From Mordavella massiliensis (GTDB lineage Bacteria > Bacillota > Clostridia > Lachnospirales > Lachnospiraceae), in contig NZ_JACJKS010000001.1 of NCBI RefSeq assembly GCF_016901695.1, positions 1 to 64,000 of the forward strand: 64,000 nt of DNA, in the 5' to 3' direction. The notes under the pieces are model-generated. The model saw nothing but the letters and a program-made list of their open reading frames with translations. It was not told where the DNA came from and did no database searches. The position numbers were made by a program, and so were the translations under genes. How positions within the stretch are numbered: the first letter of the stretch is position 1; each line of letters starts with the position of its first letter. Shown in pieces: positions 50,507-59,185 of this stretch.

Positions 50507-50983
50507 CTATGTGAAGGTTTTTTTGATCCAGTCCTGCAGGATCCGCGGAAGATCAGCGCCGGGATTTTCCAGAACCCCCAGGGCTTCACAAACCTTCGCC
50601 CCAGGACAGAGCCTTGCGATCTCCCGGCCAAAATCGCAGGACACACCGCCGCAATGGGAATAAAACGGCATAATCATCTTACCAGATAAATCATGTTTCG
50701 CCAGCCAGGACGCCAACGGCGGTGCTATATGGCCACACCAGTTTGGAGAACCCGCAAAAATTACCGAATATGGTTTTGGATTACTGGTCCCCGGCAATAA
50801 ACGCGGATGATATCCTGTCTGTATTTCCTTTCTGACTTGCTCAAGCAGTTCCGGAAACGCCATCGGATATGGCTGCCAGGGATAGATCTCGCACCAGTCT
50901 GCGCCTGTAAGCGTTTGAATTTCCCGTGCGATCCGGTGTGTATGGCCGGTGTAGGAATAGGATACTATAAGATATTCCTTCAT
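50507..50983 (-). CDS. flavodoxin-like protein
   Basis: A 158-residue flavodoxin fold protein. The FMN phosphate loop reads VSYSYTGHTHRIA, followed by IFAGSPNWCGHIAPPLASWL and FYSHCGGVSCDFG. It probably transfers electrons or acts as an FMN-dependent reductase. I chose the ATG at MKEYLIVSYS; ten upstream residues in frame overlap the flavin reductase gene, whose stop it overlaps by 4 nt. It is the distal gene of the redox operon. Confidence 0.85.
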   Translation of the reverse strand: MKEYLIVSYSYTGHTHRIAREIQTLTGADWCEIYPWQPYPMAFPELLEQVRKEIQTGYHPRLLPGTSNPKPYSVIFAGSPNWCGHIAPPLASWLAKHDLSGKMIMPFYSHCGGVSCDFGREIARLCPGAKVCEALGVLENPGADLPRILQDWIKKTFT

Positions 50984-51534
50984 TTTTTCTGTTTCCTGCC
51001 ATAAGACATACACTTACCGATGACATCGCCGGTGCGCAGGTACTCGTAGGTGGGCATTTCAAAGAGGACTGGTTTGAGGGCGCGGTAATTGATCCTGCCA
51101 GCTTCGTCCAGCACATTCTCCTTGGCATAGGTGGCGTCGATCGTGCAGATAAAGCTCTCAAACCCTTTGGTCTCATACACATTCTCCACACTGCATACCA
51201 TGGTCACCGGAGCCGCCTGGATCATCGGCACACCGGTGTCGTCTACCACATAATCAAACAACGTGGATTTGTCCTCCTTGCTGCCGCTGACGCAGCCGGA
51301 GTAGTCCGCCTCCGGCAGCAGGGCTTCATCCACAAGATTGATGGAGAGTTTCTTATTTTCCTTGATGCCCTTGTTTGTATAGTGGGAGCTGGCCAGGCTG
51401 ACCATCACATGGTCGTGACCGATAATGCCGACATGGCCGGCCAGCAGCCAGTTGGGCTTGCCGTCCACCATGGCTCCTACGATCACAAGGGGCGTGGGAT
51501 ACAACGCTACTGCATTTCCGATTTTCTGTTTCAT
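50980..51534 (-). CDS. flavin reductase-like protein (DIM6/NTAB family)
   Basis: A 184-residue FMN-binding split-barrel protein: TPLVIVGAMVDGKPNWLLAGHVG, MVSLASSHYTNKGIKENKKLSINLV and SKEDKSTLFDYVVDDTGVPMI are typical. Members reduce or bind flavin using NAD(P)H. It overlaps the flavodoxin gene by 4 nt, suggesting direct electron exchange between the two products. Confidence 0.87.
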   Translation of the reverse strand: MKQKIGNAVALYPTPLVIVGAMVDGKPNWLLAGHVGIIGHDHVMVSLASSHYTNKGIKENKKLSINLVDEALLPEADYSGCVSGSKEDKSTLFDYVVDDTGVPMIQAAPVTMVCSVENVYETKGFESFICTIDATYAKENVLDEAGRINYRALKPVLFEMPTYEYLRTGDVIGKCMSYGRKQKK

Positions 51535-51566
51535 GATCTATATTCCCTCCTGAAACATATGTGTTT

Positions 51567-52064
51567 TTATAGAATACTTTTTGATTTACGACAGTTCCTT
51601 GTTTTCATCCCGTAGTAGACCAGAAAAACAAAAGTCCCCATCATAGCAAGATAATCCAGATAAAACAGCAGGATCGGTTCGCTGAAATCCAGGAACACAA
51701 ACCGGGTGCGAACCAGCATATACGTGAGCAGATCACGCCGGACAAATGCGGTCAATCCGTAAAGCGCAACCCCGCCGCTTAAAACAGGCAGGAGCACCTG
51801 CCGGATACGGGAAGGCTGACGCAGGCGCAGAACTTTGCCTGCAAGGCCCACGAACATTCCCCAGTGCAGACCAAAATGGAACGCCATCAGCACAAAACCC
51901 CAGTGGGACGCCGCCATGTGCAAAAGCCTGGCAAAGGACATCCCGGCCCCGGCCCACTCGTGCGCCGCATCGCCCCAGAACTGGTAGCCCATCAGGAACA
52001 GCAGCGCAAGCGTCATCAGAATGTCTATGCAGATTTTGCAGATTGCTTTTGGCTTCACTTGCAT
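51567..52064 (-). CDS. DUF4405 membrane protein
   Basis: A 165-residue protein with four membrane helices. Conserved histidines lie in [25 protein letters not shown], a pattern that could bind haem as in small b-type cytochromes. That is inference. DUF4405 proteins have no proven function. It lies in the operon between a flavin reductase-like protein and an NAD(P)H-dependent flavoprotein, consistent with a membrane electron-transfer role. Confidence 0.8.
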   Translation of the reverse strand: MQVKPKAICKICIDILMTLALLFLMGYQFWGDAAHEWAGAGMSFARLLHMAASHWGFVLMAFHFGLHWGMFVGLAGKVLRLRQPSRIRQVLLPVLSGGVALYGLTAFVRRDLLTYMLVRTRFVFLDFSEPILLFYLDYLAMMGTFVFLVYYGMKTRNCRKSKSIL

Positions 52065-52082
52065 ATCCTCCCGCTCCTGCTG

Positions 52083-52619
52083 TTATTTCAACCGGTTCCC
52101 AAGACTGTACGCCTGCTGGGGATATTGGGAGTGCTGCGTCATGGAAGGCGTGCCGCAGCCATAGCCAAGCACCATGCCTATATCCTCCAGGTTCAGATAG
52201 CGCACCAGGGTTTTATAATGGGCTTCCAGCGCCTCAAAGGTCCAGTCATCACTGTTCCAGGCCGCTGTCAGCAGGGCAGACTTCATGTGTTTGCGCTGGA
52301 GGGAACTGTTGAACGCGCAGAAGCGGTCGATCATGGTTTTTAACTGGGCGCTCATCCCGTAGTAGTAAAGGGGCGTGACAAACACCAGCATATCCGCGGC
52401 AAGGATTGTTTTGCGGACGGCCTCCACGTCATCCTTCTGCACGCAGGGTCCCTCATATCCGCAGTGGATACACCCCGTACAGGGGTGGATATCAGCGTGG
52501 GCTGTGTCCACGATCTCCACGCTGTGCCCGGCTTCCTCCGCCCCCTGACGGAAGCAGTCCGCCAGCAGATTGGAAGAACCGTTTTTGTTGGGGCTGCCCT
52601 CCAAAACAACGATTTTCAT
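52083..52619 (-). CDS. NAD(P)H-dependent flavodoxin-family oxidoreductase
   Basis: A 178-residue FMN reductase-like protein. The FMN loop reads LEGSPNKNGSSNLLADCF. A Cys-rich CTGCIHCGYEGPC is typical of the iron-sulfur flavoprotein/NQO-like group. VFVTPLYYYGMSAQLKTMIDRF completes the family. The Cys pattern may be structural or redox active. It is 14 nt downstream of the aldo/keto reductase. Confidence 0.88.
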   Translation of the reverse strand: MKIVVLEGSPNKNGSSNLLADCFRQGAEEAGHSVEIVDTAHADIHPCTGCIHCGYEGPCVQKDDVEAVRKTILAADMLVFVTPLYYYGMSAQLKTMIDRFCAFNSSLQRKHMKSALLTAAWNSDDWTFEALEAHYKTLVRYLNLEDIGMVLGYGCGTPSMTQHSQYPQQAYSLGNRLK

Positions 52620-52633
52620 AGCAAGTGCCTCCT

Positions 52634-53575
52634 TTACTTCATTTCCTTTTCCCAGTAACGGATCACATCCAGCTTCATCTCATCAGCCAGCCGGTCCATC
52701 CGAATAATTTCATTCTCAGACAATGCTAATTTCGCTGCCCCGGCTGCATCCTTCACTTGATACACTTTGGTAACACCGATGATGGGCAGAGTTCCCTTAG
52801 CAATGGCCCATGCCACCGGAATCTGCGCTGCCGCCACATCGTGGGCGTCTGCGATCTCTTTCAGACAGGCATTCAGCTTTTCCAGTTTGGACAGCATAGG
52901 ATTATAGACTGCCCCCCGGTCAGAATCTGCCGGGAAGGGATGCGCCGTGTCATATTTGCCGGAAAGCGCCCCCTGTTCCAGCACCATGTAGGCATAAAAA
53001 GTGATGCCTTTCTCCTTGCAGTAATCCAGAATGCCGGAGGTTTCCGACGAACGGTTCAGCAGGCTGTAATGGTTCTGAATGGCCGAAATTTTCAGCCCCT
53101 CCGCCTCCAGAATGGCCGCAGCCTCCTTGATCTCCGCAAGGTTGTGGTTGGAAAGGCCGATCTGCCCGATTTTTCCGGACTTGGCAAGGGGGATCAGTTT
53201 GCGGGTCCATTCCGGTGCGCCCACTGGGTTGTGAATCCAGTAGACGTCCATCGTCTCCACCCCCAGCAGGGCAGCGCTGGTGTCAAACATGGCCGTCACT
53301 GCGTTCTCGGCACCCGGATCGGCGCACTGGGGCGTGAATTTATCCGAAATAAGGTAACTGTCGCGGGGCACCGTGCGCAGAAACTCACCCAGCACTTTTT
53401 CCGAAGTGCCCATACCATAGGCATAAGCGGTGTCCCACAAATTCAGTCCTTCTTTCATCGCCGCATCAAAGACAGGGCGCAGGTCGGCAGCCGTCAGACT
53501 GCCTCCAAAGGTGCCATCGTTTCCCCAGGCCCATGCACCAAGGGCGATTTTAGGAAATATTTTTTTCTGTTCCAT
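52634..53575 (-). CDS. aldo/keto reductase
   Basis: A 313-residue NADPH-dependent reductase with a TIM barrel. The catalytic tetrad is visible: Asp and Tyr in NLWDTAYAYG, Lys in ISDKF and His in VYWIHNP. The NADPH-binding region near the C-terminus reads GTLPIIGVTKVYQVKDAA. It probably reduces aldehydes or ketones in the redox operon. Substrate not evident. Confidence 0.92.
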   Translation of the reverse strand: MEQKKIFPKIALGAWAWGNDGTFGGSLTAADLRPVFDAAMKEGLNLWDTAYAYGMGTSEKVLGEFLRTVPRDSYLISDKFTPQCADPGAENAVTAMFDTSAALLGVETMDVYWIHNPVGAPEWTRKLIPLAKSGKIGQIGLSNHNLAEIKEAAAILEAEGLKISAIQNHYSLLNRSSETSGILDYCKEKGITFYAYMVLEQGALSGKYDTAHPFPADSDRGAVYNPMLSKLEKLNACLKEIADAHDVAAAQIPVAWAIAKGTLPIIGVTKVYQVKDAAGAAKLALSENEIIRMDRLADEMKLDVIRYWEKEMK

Positions 53576-53594
53576 ATGTTTCCCTCCGATTTGG

Positions 53595-54362
53595 TCAATT
53601 TTCTTTTAACAGGTTTTTGCATGTATTCAGCGCATTAAACAGACGGGGAATACCCATATAGCCGCTGGCATGGACCAGGGCGCAGACCATTTCCTCTTTG
53701 GTGTTGCCTGCTTTCAGCGCGCCCTCCACATGACTTTCCAGTTGCACCTCCGCGCCGCCCAGGGCCGCCAGCAGCACCACGGTCATCAGTTCGCGGGTCT
53801 TGCCGTCCAGGCCGGCGCGGGTGTTAAAATCCCCAAAACACAGTTCGGTAAGGAACCGTGGCACAGCTTTGGCAAACTCGCCCGGCAGCCAGGTGTAGCG
53901 GTCGGCGATCTCGTCCCCATAGAGGGGCGCCTGGATTTCCAGCCCTTTCTGATAACGCTCATCCTCTCTCCCGCCGGTCAGTGTCTTTTGACTGGGCAGC
54001 GGCAGCTCAATGCCGTTCTCCGCGAACACTCCGTTCATGGCGCTGATGGCGTTGAGCGTTTTGGGAAAGCCGATAAAGGGCGCGCACTGGTAAACCGCCT
54101 CCCGGATCTCCACCGGCGTGCAGCCGGCGTTGAGGCTGGCCTGCACGTGGGCTTTGATCTGGGGCAGGGCACTAAGCGCGGTCAGTACGGTGACTGTGAC
54201 CAGCTCTCTCATGCGGTTGTCTAGGCTGCCGGTATAGCAAACATCTCCAAAAATGTAGCCCTGCAGGATCTGCATAAATTCGCCGTCCGTTCCTTCATCC
54301 CCAGCGGCATGGCTGTGAAACAGCTCCTGCATTTTCTGTTCTGTTCTTTCTTTTCGGTTCAT
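53595..54362 (-). CDS. carboxymuconolactone decarboxylase-family protein, two domains
   Basis: A 255-residue protein with two CMD domains (RELVTVTVLTALSALPQIKAHV and TRELMTVVLLAALGGAEVQLESHV, each followed by a conserved G-P helix). The CxxC of AhpD peroxidases is absent, so a peroxidase role is unlikely. I chose the ATG at MNRKERTEQ, nine bases after GGAGGG. The frame is open 23 codons further upstream without an SD. First gene of the redox operon, next to the inverted-repeat promoter region. Confidence 0.88.
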   Translation of the reverse strand: MNRKERTEQKMQELFHSHAAGDEGTDGEFMQILQGYIFGDVCYTGSLDNRMRELVTVTVLTALSALPQIKAHVQASLNAGCTPVEIREAVYQCAPFIGFPKTLNAISAMNGVFAENGIELPLPSQKTLTGGREDERYQKGLEIQAPLYGDEIADRYTWLPGEFAKAVPRFLTELCFGDFNTRAGLDGKTRELMTVVLLAALGGAEVQLESHVEGALKAGNTKEEMVCALVHASGYMGIPRLFNALNTCKNLLKEN

Positions 54363-54519
54363 GATAGATTCCCTCCTATTGTTCTGCAATTTCAATCGTG
54401 ATCGTTCCGGATATGATCCCAGACTGTTCACCCAGGACCGGATCTCCTCTTCCTTGCTTTGTTTTCTGCTTTTATTATAGGAGCCCCTATCTTTAATGTC
54501 TAATGCTTATAATACATGC

Positions 54520-54546
54520 TTATCCATGTATTTTTCGCATGGATAA
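54520..54546. promoter_or_regulatory. 27-bp inverted repeat upstream of the redox operon
   Basis: TTATCCATG and CATGGATAA are perfect 9-bp arms with a 9-bp spacer, about 160 nt upstream of the CMD gene. A -10-like TATTAT follows on the minus strand with a poor -35. The symmetry and activator-type promoter suit a LysR regulator such as the one at 56 kb. Confidence 0.55.
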
Positions 54547-54600
54547 TGCAAAAAATATCCAGGTGGGTTGCTTGGCCAAAACCTCTGAAAAACAGAGCAA

Positions 54601-54640
54601 AAAACCATGAAGTTACAATGCAACTCCATGGTTTCTTTTT
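54601..54640 (-). terminator. terminator of the HipA-like gene
   Basis: AAACCATGGAGTTGCA and TGTAACTTCATGGTTT are near-perfect arms, with T-runs on both sides (TTTTTTGC on the minus strand). It separates the kinase gene from the redox operon promoter. Confidence 0.8.
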
Positions 54641-54688
54641 TTTCTGATCCTTAGAGGGAACATCTGTGACAGCATCCGATCCGAGTGG

Positions 54689-55927
54689 TTACAGATCCGT
54701 TTCAGGCACGTAATCCGCAGCAACATTTTCTTCCACATCATCCTCCGTAGAATACTCCTGCACCGGCATCCGGCTCTTGGCAAAGCGGAACAGATACTCG
54801 ATCCGCCGCTTGACCGATCCTTCGATCGCGCGGATACGGGCTTCATCCATATACTCTTCCGCTCCTTCTGCGGTCAGTACACTCTCAATCAGTCTGTCTG
54901 CATCTTCCAACCGGTCAAAATCAATCCAGCTAAAATCAGACACCAGCTTTAACTGCTCTGTATGGTGATTCTTGAAAGGCTTACAGACTACATCCTTCTC
55001 CGCGTGTATCTGCATGGGCGTCTTATCATAGCCCAGGGATGAACCGCTGTCATAAATTGGTGCGAAACCAATCCATTTCAGGGTTTCCGCCTCCCTCAAC
55101 ATACCGAAATTGTTAAAATGCCGGTCTTCATTGGCGATAATATAGTCCAACACGATCATGCGGTCAAGAAAGGGAATGGCATCCTGAATGCCAAGCTCTT
55201 CGCAGCAGTTTATAAAATGCTGATACACCGAGACATTGTTGCTCTTTTTCTGCGTCTTGAGGATGCGCCATGCCGGAACCAGCTCTGTATCTCTTGTAAT
55301 AAAATCTTTGCACACACTGTACGGCGCACCTCTGTTCCAGATGACTTCATACGATACATGAGGAATGCCTAGGCGTTCCATAATCCCGGCAGCAATAACC
55401 TCATTAAAGGGTTGCTGCCTAAACGGGTTACTTCCGCCTTTTACCAGGCACCGTTTCCCGTCTATAATCTTCCAGCGTTTTTTCAGATTACCGTCTGAAG
55501 TATTATCCGGAGATGAAAAATCCAAAACATCTGCTTTCTTTTCCGCTCCGAACAGGACATCGCCAATATCGTCTGAAAAACCATGATCAAAAAAATTGAC
55601 GGAGTCCCAGGTCAGGCTGGCGTCTTCCGGACAGATCCAGTACTGATCCGACAGGCTCAGTCCATAACAGCGCACCAGAAGCATTTTTGTGCTGGTTATC
55701 TCCAAGGTTTCCAGCGCCTTTCGGACACCGGACCGGCTGGCCGGGATAGACCGGTCTGCCCACCACTCATTTAACGCTGCACGGTCAACAACACCTTTTT
55801 TGACTGCAATTCCAACAGGGAAATGCTCTGGTACATAGACCCTGCCAACCTTTTGTATAAAACCGGTAGCGTCATCCAATTCTATCTCCGCCACAGCGAT
55901 CCGTTTATGCATGAAAGTACACTTCAA
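54689..55927 (-). CDS. HipA-like Ser/Thr kinase-fold protein
   Basis: A protein of about 412 residues. The HipA kinase signatures are LDYIIANEDRHFNNFGML (catalytic Asp and Asn) and IYDSGSSLGYD (metal-binding Asp), plus RCLVKGGSNPFRQQPFNEV where the ATP-binding Lys sits. HipA toxins phosphorylate glutamyl-tRNA synthetase. Function of this subgroup is unknown. No HipB-type HTH gene lies upstream. I prefer the TTG at 55927, six bases after GAGGTG, giving MKCTFMHKRIAVAE. Other starts are 55957 and 55912. It interrupts the LysR gene and its likely target operon. Confidence 0.75.
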   Translation of the reverse strand: MKCTFMHKRIAVAEIELDDATGFIQKVGRVYVPEHFPVGIAVKKGVVDRAALNEWWADRSIPASRSGVRKALETLEITSTKMLLVRCYGLSLSDQYWICPEDASLTWDSVNFFDHGFSDDIGDVLFGAEKKADVLDFSSPDNTSDGNLKKRWKIIDGKRCLVKGGSNPFRQQPFNEVIAAGIMERLGIPHVSYEVIWNRGAPYSVCKDFITRDTELVPAWRILKTQKKSNNVSVYQHFINCCEELGIQDAIPFLDRMIVLDYIIANEDRHFNNFGMLREAETLKWIGFAPIYDSGSSLGYDKTPMQIHAEKDVVCKPFKNHHTEQLKLVSDFSWIDFDRLEDADRLIESVLTAEGAEEYMDEARIRAIEGSVKRRIEYLFRFAKSRMPVQEYSTEDDVEENVAADYVPETDL

Positions 55928-56024
55928 ACCGCTCACCTCATTTCGCTTTCTGAACATTGATGATAATAGATGGATTATACCCTCTTTTGATCCCCTCCGT
56001 CAACGGAGTGATCCACACAAATAA

Positions 56025-56912
56025 TCATTCCATTTTCGCCCGCAGCAGGTTGATCTCCTGAATAAACAGAGAAGCCGCCGGGGAGAACAGGTTATTCTTT
56101 TTCCACACAAGCACACTGTGGGTCATCCGCCGCGGCTCCAGCGGGATAAAGCGCAGATGGGGATCGCTGCGGATCGCCAGCGCGCCATCCATACAGAACG
56201 CACACCCCAGTCCTTCCGCCACCAGCAGGGCTGCATTGGAAAGCAGCGTATAAAACAGCGGAATTGTGAGTTCCTTTTCTTCCCTTCCCAGCCAGTGGAG
56301 GATCTCCACGCGGATGTTCTCCCGCAGCGGCAGGATAAGCGGATACGGCGCAACATCCTCCGCTGTCAGAGACTGCTTTTGCGTCAGCGGGTGATCATCC
56401 CGCACAAGAAGCCCCCAGGTATCCTGCTGGGACAGACGGACATAATCGAACTTTGTCACATCCACAGGTTCCAGCAAAAGACCGATATCCACCAGCCCTT
56501 TATCCAGCCGGTCCCTGATATTATCCACGGTCTCATTGTAGAGGGTGAACTGCACCGCAGGGTATTTCTGCGAAAATTCTTTGATGAGCTTTGCCAGCGT
56601 CTGGCTGCCCACCGCTTCCGACGCGCCGATCACCACCATGCCGCCGATATCGCTGTGCCTCTGTGTGAAGTTCTTTTCCAGACGGTTCGCCAGTTCGATG
56701 ATCTCCTGCGCCCGCTGGCGGAAGAAAATGCCGTCATCGGTCAGGGTCAGTCCGTTTTTGCCCCGCTGTACCAGCGTCACGCCAAGTTCCCGCTCCAGAT
56801 CCATGATCTGCCGGCTCAGCGTCGGCTGGGTCACATGCAGGATGTCCGCCGCTCTTGTGATATTCTCTTCCTGCGCCGCCGCCAGAAAATAGCGGAGTGT
56901 ACGAAGTTCCAA
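56025..56912 (-). CDS. LysR-family transcriptional regulator
   Basis: A 295-residue regulator with N-terminal helix-turn-helix (ELRTLRYFLAAAQEENITRAAD, then TQPTLSRQIMDLERELG) and a periplasmic-binding-like effector domain (VVIGASEAVGSQTLAKL, GLVDIGLLLEPVD). It begins with TTG seven bases after GGAGG. It probably controls the redox operon at 50.5-54.4 kb through the inverted repeat at 54.5 kb, although the HipA-like gene now lies between. Confidence 0.88.
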   Translation of the reverse strand: MELRTLRYFLAAAQEENITRAADILHVTQPTLSRQIMDLERELGVTLVQRGKNGLTLTDDGIFFRQRAQEIIELANRLEKNFTQRHSDIGGMVVIGASEAVGSQTLAKLIKEFSQKYPAVQFTLYNETVDNIRDRLDKGLVDIGLLLEPVDVTKFDYVRLSQQDTWGLLVRDDHPLTQKQSLTAEDVAPYPLILPLRENIRVEILHWLGREEKELTIPLFYTLLSNAALLVAEGLGCAFCMDGALAIRSDPHLRFIPLEPRRMTHSVLVWKKNNLFSPAASLFIQEINLLRAKME

Positions 56913-57068
56913 AGTTACACCTCCCCGCGTCTGCGATTGGTTTCTTTTTCAAATCTGTCGTCTATCTGTATATCATACCAAATTCCGGGCGGAATTGACA
57001 GACCTGTTTCCCTGTGATCCAATCACCGGGTGCAGGGGTGCAGATACCTTTGTCTCCACAACCGTCTT

Positions 57069-57213
57069 TTACGAAAGCCGGTCGTATTCCTCGTCCGTCA
57101 CCGGCTCCAGCCACTCATTGGACATGTGCTTGTCCAGGGAGGCCTTGAGCGATTCCACGGTCTCTGCAATCACGATCAGTTGCTCTTCCGTGCAGGAGTC
57201 GTGCACCTCGATT
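57069..57213 (-). pseudogene. C-terminal gene fragment, unidentified
   Basis: An open stretch without a start encodes an acidic helical tail (EEQLIVIAETVESLKASLDK, then NEWLEPVTDEEYDRLS and a stop). Upstream it changes abruptly into unrelated sequence near 57213. It looks like the end of a lost gene. I do not recognise the family. Confidence 0.3.
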
Positions 57214-57239
57214 GTCTACGATACTACGTTCGGAGGCTT

Positions 57240-57608
57240 TCAGGGACTCGCCACCGTAGTCGAGGATGTGACAACGGAATTTACGTGGAACACTGTCGAC
57301 ACTGAGGGAATCGAGGTAGGGGTAATCCACTTTGTCGGTGTCATGACAAAACGATTTAATCCAGCCTCATTTTTAACCGCCTCGAATTGCACACGGTTAA
57401 AATCTGGATTATGCAATTCTTCCCATACGCCTAAAAACTCAATCGTATTTCTATTTCGCATCCAGTTTTGAATCACAAATCGCGGGTCGTCCTCATTTCG
57501 ATATTTTGCAATATCCGTTAATGAAATAAATTCATTTTCAAAATTTGTAGTATAGTTTCCTATGTCAATACCTTTTGCATGGATAGTCTCCTTAACAATT
57601 TTCGCCAT
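57240..57608 (-). pseudogene. KilA-N domain protein, truncated
   Basis: The first ~93 residues match KilA-N proteins of mobile elements (KIVKETIHAKGIDIGNYTT, ISLTDIAKYRNEDDPRFVIQNW, TIEFLGVWEELHNPDF, MTPTKWI). Homology stops near 57330 and the frame runs on for about 30 unrelated residues. Full-length relatives have over 250 residues. AGGAGG lies six bases before the ATG at MAKIVKE. KilA-N is a DNA-binding fold common in phages. Confidence 0.75.
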
Positions 57609-57882
57609 AAGTATCCTCCTCTCCCCACATTTCCCGATATGCTTCGATGTAAAACCTAATACAGTCAGGATATACATCCAAATACTTTCTGCATACCCTT
57701 TTGTACAATCCCAGCATTTTTTCATCACACACAAAGTCCAGCAAATAATCCAACAAATGTGACAATTCATCTTCCGACACCGTTCTGCTGCACACATCTT
57801 CGACCAACGGCAAATAAACCTCATAGGCTTTCTGATGTAATTGGACTATCTGCTCTGCAATCCGGTAAGTATTTTCATCCAT
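57592..57882 (-). CDS. hypothetical helical protein
   Basis: A 96-residue, acidic, helix-rich protein with four cysteines and many aromatic residues (LLDYLLDFVCDEKMLGLYKRVC, YPDCIRFYIEAYREMWG). I do not recognise a family. Its 3' end overlaps the KilA-N gene start by 17 nt, and its ATG overlaps the stop of the rlmD-like remnant (TAATG). It likely belongs to the same mobile cassette. Confidence 0.55.
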   Translation of the reverse strand: MDENTYRIAEQIVQLHQKAYEVYLPLVEDVCSRTVSEDELSHLLDYLLDFVCDEKMLGLYKRVCRKYLDVYPDCIRFYIEAYREMWGEEDTYGENC

Positions 57883-58139
57883 TAGATTACCTCAAAATGC
57901 TTAAGCGCCTCCGTTATCGCTTCTGTCTTTTCTTTCGCCGGACGTTTCCTCGGCTGTTTTAACTCCTCTGTCGCATTGGGCGCACCATACATTGTCAGTC
58001 CCAGAGACCTTTTCACTTCTGCAATCGCATCCAAGGATATCTTATCATCGCCTTATCCAAATTCTACTTTTACACCGTCTGGAGATTTGTGGGACAAAAG
58101 CACTACCGTCTCAATATGATTATCATTGTCCAAACTCGT
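57882..58139 (-). pseudogene. remnant of an rlmD-like 3' end
   Basis: Reading one frame through a single stop, this encodes HIETVVLLSHKSPDGVKVEFG, stop, then AIAEVKRSLGLTMYGAPNAT, EELKQPRKRP and EALKHFEVI. HxETVVLLS is the end of RlmD methyltransferases, also present in the intact gene at 59.2 kb. The rest resembles the C-terminal extension of many clostridial RlmD proteins. No start or catalytic domain remains, and the middle of the extension is deleted. Confidence 0.65.
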
Positions 58140-58146
58140 ATTTAGT

Positions 58147-59169
58147 CTAACTATTCCCTTTTTCCTTCGCTATGCTTTGAATATTTTTAATGCTTTCCAA
58201 ATATTCCTCTTCAACCGGTGACAAATTCTGTGCCTGATATTTTCTATACTCTTCTGTTGCCTTCTCAATTGCCTGCGCATGGCTGATTGTACCTGCACCC
58301 TGCAGCACCTTTTCCCCTGTAGTTTTCAAAACATTATCAAGATGCTCCACATAATCTGACATATACATAGGATGATGACGCATAGCCTGAATTTCCGCGA
58401 AATCAAAATATCCTGATACAATATTATTCAATATTTTTAATTCTTCATCATTAAGGTAATTCTTTGCAATGCCTATATCCTTTAAAGCAGGAAAGTCACC
58501 AGAAAAACTCTTTAATCCCATGAAAGGCTGACTCGCATCCGCACGCTCGTATACAACCTCTGCTGCTGTATGTCCGTGTGCTGCATAATGCAATTTGTTC
58601 TGCACCATTTTAAAAAAAGCAATAGATTCACTACTCTTAGGATCATAGTCAACACTCGTTGCATAAAGGTCAAGAACCTGCCGGTACATCACCTTTTCAG
58701 ACGAACGTATATCCCGTATGCGGTCTAACAGTTCTTTCCAGTAGTTACCGCCGCCCAGACTTTTTAGCCGATCATCATCCATTGTAAAGCCTTTTATCAT
58801 ATATTCTTTTAGGCGTTCAGTAGCCCACCGCCGAAAATTTGTAGCAATTTTTGATTTTACTCTATACCCAAGAGAAATAATCATATCAAGATTATAGTGT
58901 GTTGTATTATAGTTTTTCCCATCAGCCGCAGTTGTTCGGAATTTCCGAACAACTGAAGATTCCTCTAGTTCACCCTCTTCAAAAATGTGTTTAATATGCT
59001 CACTGATATTAGATTTACTCGTTTGATAGAGTTTGCATAATTGCGCCTGTGTAAGCCAAACGGTTTCATCTTCAAATTTAACATCGATTTTTGTATGACC
59101 ATCATCCGTTTGATATATGAGGATTTCGCTTCCAACAGTATCGAAACTGCCTTTTTTGTCCTCCACCAT
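58147..59169 (-). CDS. RhuM-family protein
   Basis: A 340-residue cytoplasmic protein of the RhuM family, first noted on a Salmonella pathogenicity island and common on mobile islands. The N-terminal DNA-binding-like part (ETVWLTQAQLCKLYQTSKSNISEHI, then RKFRTTAADGKNYNTTHYNLDMII) is followed by a helical C-terminal half. Biochemical function is unknown. It is AT-rich compared with the core genes. GGAGG precedes the ATG, only 16 nt after the rlmD stop. Confidence 0.87.
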   Translation of the reverse strand: MVEDKKGSFDTVGSEILIYQTDDGHTKIDVKFEDETVWLTQAQLCKLYQTSKSNISEHIKHIFEEGELEESSVVRKFRTTAADGKNYNTTHYNLDMIISLGYRVKSKIATNFRRWATERLKEYMIKGFTMDDDRLKSLGGGNYWKELLDRIRDIRSSEKVMYRQVLDLYATSVDYDPKSSESIAFFKMVQNKLHYAAHGHTAAEVVYERADASQPFMGLKSFSGDFPALKDIGIAKNYLNDEELKILNNIVSGYFDFAEIQAMRHHPMYMSDYVEHLDNVLKTTGEKVLQGAGTISHAQAIEKATEEYRKYQAQNLSPVEEEYLESIKNIQSIAKEKGNS

Positions 59170-59185
59170 TCACTCCTCCATTTCA

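Noticed and set aside
53595-54362. AhpD-type peroxidase
   Set aside because: Two CMD domains are present but neither has the CxxC required for peroxidase activity.
57240-57824. 194-codon frame as a complete KilA-N protein
   Set aside because: The first 72 codons overlap another gene in a different frame and the last 30 codons are unrelated sequence past a junction. Only the middle is KilA-N.
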